Shown here one piece after another: positions 62,301 through 64,000 of a DNA stretch of 64,000 bases (the stretch's first letter is position 1; every line of letters starts with the position of its first letter). The notes beneath the pieces were generated by a model that was not told the origin of the DNA, searched no databases, and worked only from the letters and a program-made list of their open reading frames with translations. The position numbers and the translations under genes are program-made. This stretch comes from Allolobophora icterica (taxonomy: Eukaryota; Annelida; Clitellata; Crassiclitellata; Lumbricidae). The stretch is from positions 5,038,503 to 5,102,502 of the forward strand of contig OY744607.1 of assembly GCA_963556255.1 (NCBI GenBank). The letters are read 5' to 3'.

Positions 62301-64000
62301 ATATACGACCACCATTTCTGTTTCATATAGGACCACCATTTCTGTTCCATATACGACCACCATTTCTGTTTCGTATACGACCACCATTTCTGTTTCATAT
62401 ACCACCACCATTTCTGTTTCGTATACCACCACCATTTCTGTTTCATATACCACCACCATTTCTGTTTCGTATACCACCACCATTTCTGTGTCATATACGA
62501 CCACCATTTCTGTTTCATATACAACCACCATTTCTGTGTCATATACGACCACCATTTCTGTTTCATATAGGACCACCATTTCTGTTCCATATACGACCAC
62601 CATTTCAGTTTCGTATACGACCACCATTTCTGTTTCATATACCACCACCATTTCTGTTTCGTATACCACCACCATTTCTGTTTCGTATACCACCACCATT
62701 TCTGTGTCATATACGACCACCATTTCTGTTTCATATACAACCACCATTTCTGTGTCATATGCGACCACCATTTCTGTTTCATATACCACCACCATTTCTG
62801 TTTCGTATACCACCACCATTTCTGTTTCATATACCACCACCATTTCTGTTTCGTATACCACCACCATTTCTGTTTCATATACCACCACCATTTCTGTGTC
62901 ATATACGACCACCATTTCTGTTTCATATACCACCACCTTTTCTGTGTCATATACGACCACCATTTCTGTTTCATATACCACCACCATTTCTGTGTCATAT
63001 ACGACCACCATTTCTGTTTCGTATACCGCCACCATTTCTGTTTCATATACAACCACCATTTCTGTGTCATATACGACCACCATTTCTGTTTCATATACCA
63101 CCACCATTTCTGTTTCGTATACCACCACCATTTCTGTTTCATATAGCACCAGCATTTCTGTTTCGTATACCACCAGCATTTCTGTGTCATATACGACCAC
63201 CATTTCTGTTTCATATACAACCACCATTTCTGTGTCATATATACGACCACCATTTCTGTTTCATATACCAACACCATTTCTGTTTCGTATACCACCACCA
63301 TTTCTGTTTCATATACCACCACCATTTCTGTGTCATATACGACCACCATTTCTGTTTCGTATACCGCCACCATTTCTGTTTCATTTACCGCCACCATTTC
63401 TGTGTCATATACGACCACCATTTCTGTTTCATATAAAACCACTATTTCTGTTTCATATACCACCACCATTTCTGTTTCGTATACCACCACCATTTCTGTT
63501 TCATATACCACCACCATTTCTGTTTCGTATACCACCACCATTTCTGTGTCATATACGACCACCATTTCTGTTTCATATACAACCACCATTTCTGTGTCAT
63601 ATACGACCACCATTTCTGTTTCATATACCACCACCATTTCTGTTTCGTATACCACCACCATTTCTGTTTCATATACCACCACCATTTCTGTTTCGTATAC
63701 CACCACCATTTCTGTGTCATATACGACCACCATTTCTGTTTCATATACAACCACCATTTCTGTGTCATATACGACCACCATTTCTGTTTCATATACCACC
63801 ACCATTTCTGTTTCGTATACCACCACCATTTCTGTTTCATATACCACCACCATTTCTGTGTCATATACGACCACCATTTCTGTTTCATATACCACCACCA
63901 TTTCTGTGTCATATACGACCACCATTTCTGTTTCGTATACCGCCACCATTTCTGTTTCATTTACCGCCACCATTTCTGTTTCGTATACCACCACCATTTC
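32391..64000. repeat. 24-bp megasatellite array, over 31 kb, runs off the window
   Basis: About 1,300 units of 24 bp share the form ATTTCTGTTTCATATACC followed by two ACC triplets. Main variants are GTTTCA/GTGTCA/GTTTCG and ATACC/ATACG/ATACA, with rarer ATTTACC, ATAGGACC, ATAAAACC and GTTCCAT. A few 21-bp units lack one ACC. The first units (to about 32900) are the most divergent. Consensus frames read SYTTTISV, FHIPPPFL and HHHFCFIY on the plus strand, and MVVVYETE and KWWWYMKQ on the minus strand; only one of six frames has a stop. The longest are 45210-63227 (minus, 6,005 codons), 35951-47530 (plus) and 35890-45861 (minus). No unique coding sequence, splice structure or promoter is attached, so I annotate a satellite. 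A landmark unit (CATATGCCACGACC) recurs 9 times. Confidence 0.97.
46016..51811. repeat. two successive 2898-bp higher-order blocks in the 24-bp array
   Basis: The landmark ATGCCACGACC lies at 46016, 48914 and 51812, two gaps of exactly 2898 bp. Inspected stretches of the two blocks match almost base for base, including rare units such as ATTTAGCACC and CCATAACCG. Other landmark gaps are 3929, 930, 2706, 2705, 3903 and 3282 bp. Confidence 0.9.

Noticed and set aside
32391..64000. Giant protein-coding genes (up to 6,005 codons) on both strands
   Set aside because: The frames follow from a 24-bp period whose consensus has a stop in only one of six frames. No unique ends, splice signals or domains accompany them. 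Kept as a testable finding only.

Overview
The window is nuclear DNA of an animal, most likely a marine invertebrate. The evidence is a spliced gene with short exons and GT-AG introns, many tRNA-headed SINEs, non-LTR retrotransposon fragments, hAT-type DNA transposons with 8-bp target duplications, and degenerate TTAGGG telomere-type repeats. I cannot name the species. Nothing bacterial or viral is visible.

Layout. 1-7660 is repeat-rich intergenic DNA. It holds two broken reverse transcriptase fragments (1926-2435 and 4167-4790, minus strand), a 66-bp tandem repeat (2797-2970), two hAT-type elements with exact 8-bp target duplications (3186-4118 and 5936-6480), a shorter MITE (6930-7153) and a degenerate TTAGGG array (4797-5205). 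7668-17400 is a nested satellite block. A 20-bp satellite survives as four pieces separated by a 5'-truncated LINE, a SINE with a folded-back head, and a 6.9-kb array of a 25-bp repeat. That 25-bp array has a 1400-bp higher-order period and is itself split by a 357-bp insertion.

18125-27413 (plus strand) holds the only gene I can support: RanGAP1, the Ran GTPase-activating protein, in eleven recognisable exons (410 codons). They cover the leucine-rich-repeat catalytic domain and the acidic stretch. The exons join in phase and align nearly residue for residue with the vertebrate protein as I recall it. Intron 7 appears to use a GC donor. The introns hold SINEs, a LINE 3' end, two more hAT elements and local tandem repeats. 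The conserved C-terminal RanGAP1 domain is not visible, so either the gene continues beyond the window or this copy ends early.

27543-32390 has no gene I can support. From 32391 to the window end (about 31.6 kb, roughly 1,300 units, not finished) runs one array of a 24-bp repeat with higher-order structure in blocks of about 2.7-3.9 kb. Because 24 is a multiple of three and the consensus has no stop in five of six frames, it produces open frames of up to 6,005 codons. Open frame alone is therefore not evidence of coding. Two properties still deserve a test: nearly every length change is a multiple of three, and the common variants fall on third positions of one frame (SYTTTISV). If RanGAP1 continues to the right, the array lies inside one of its introns.
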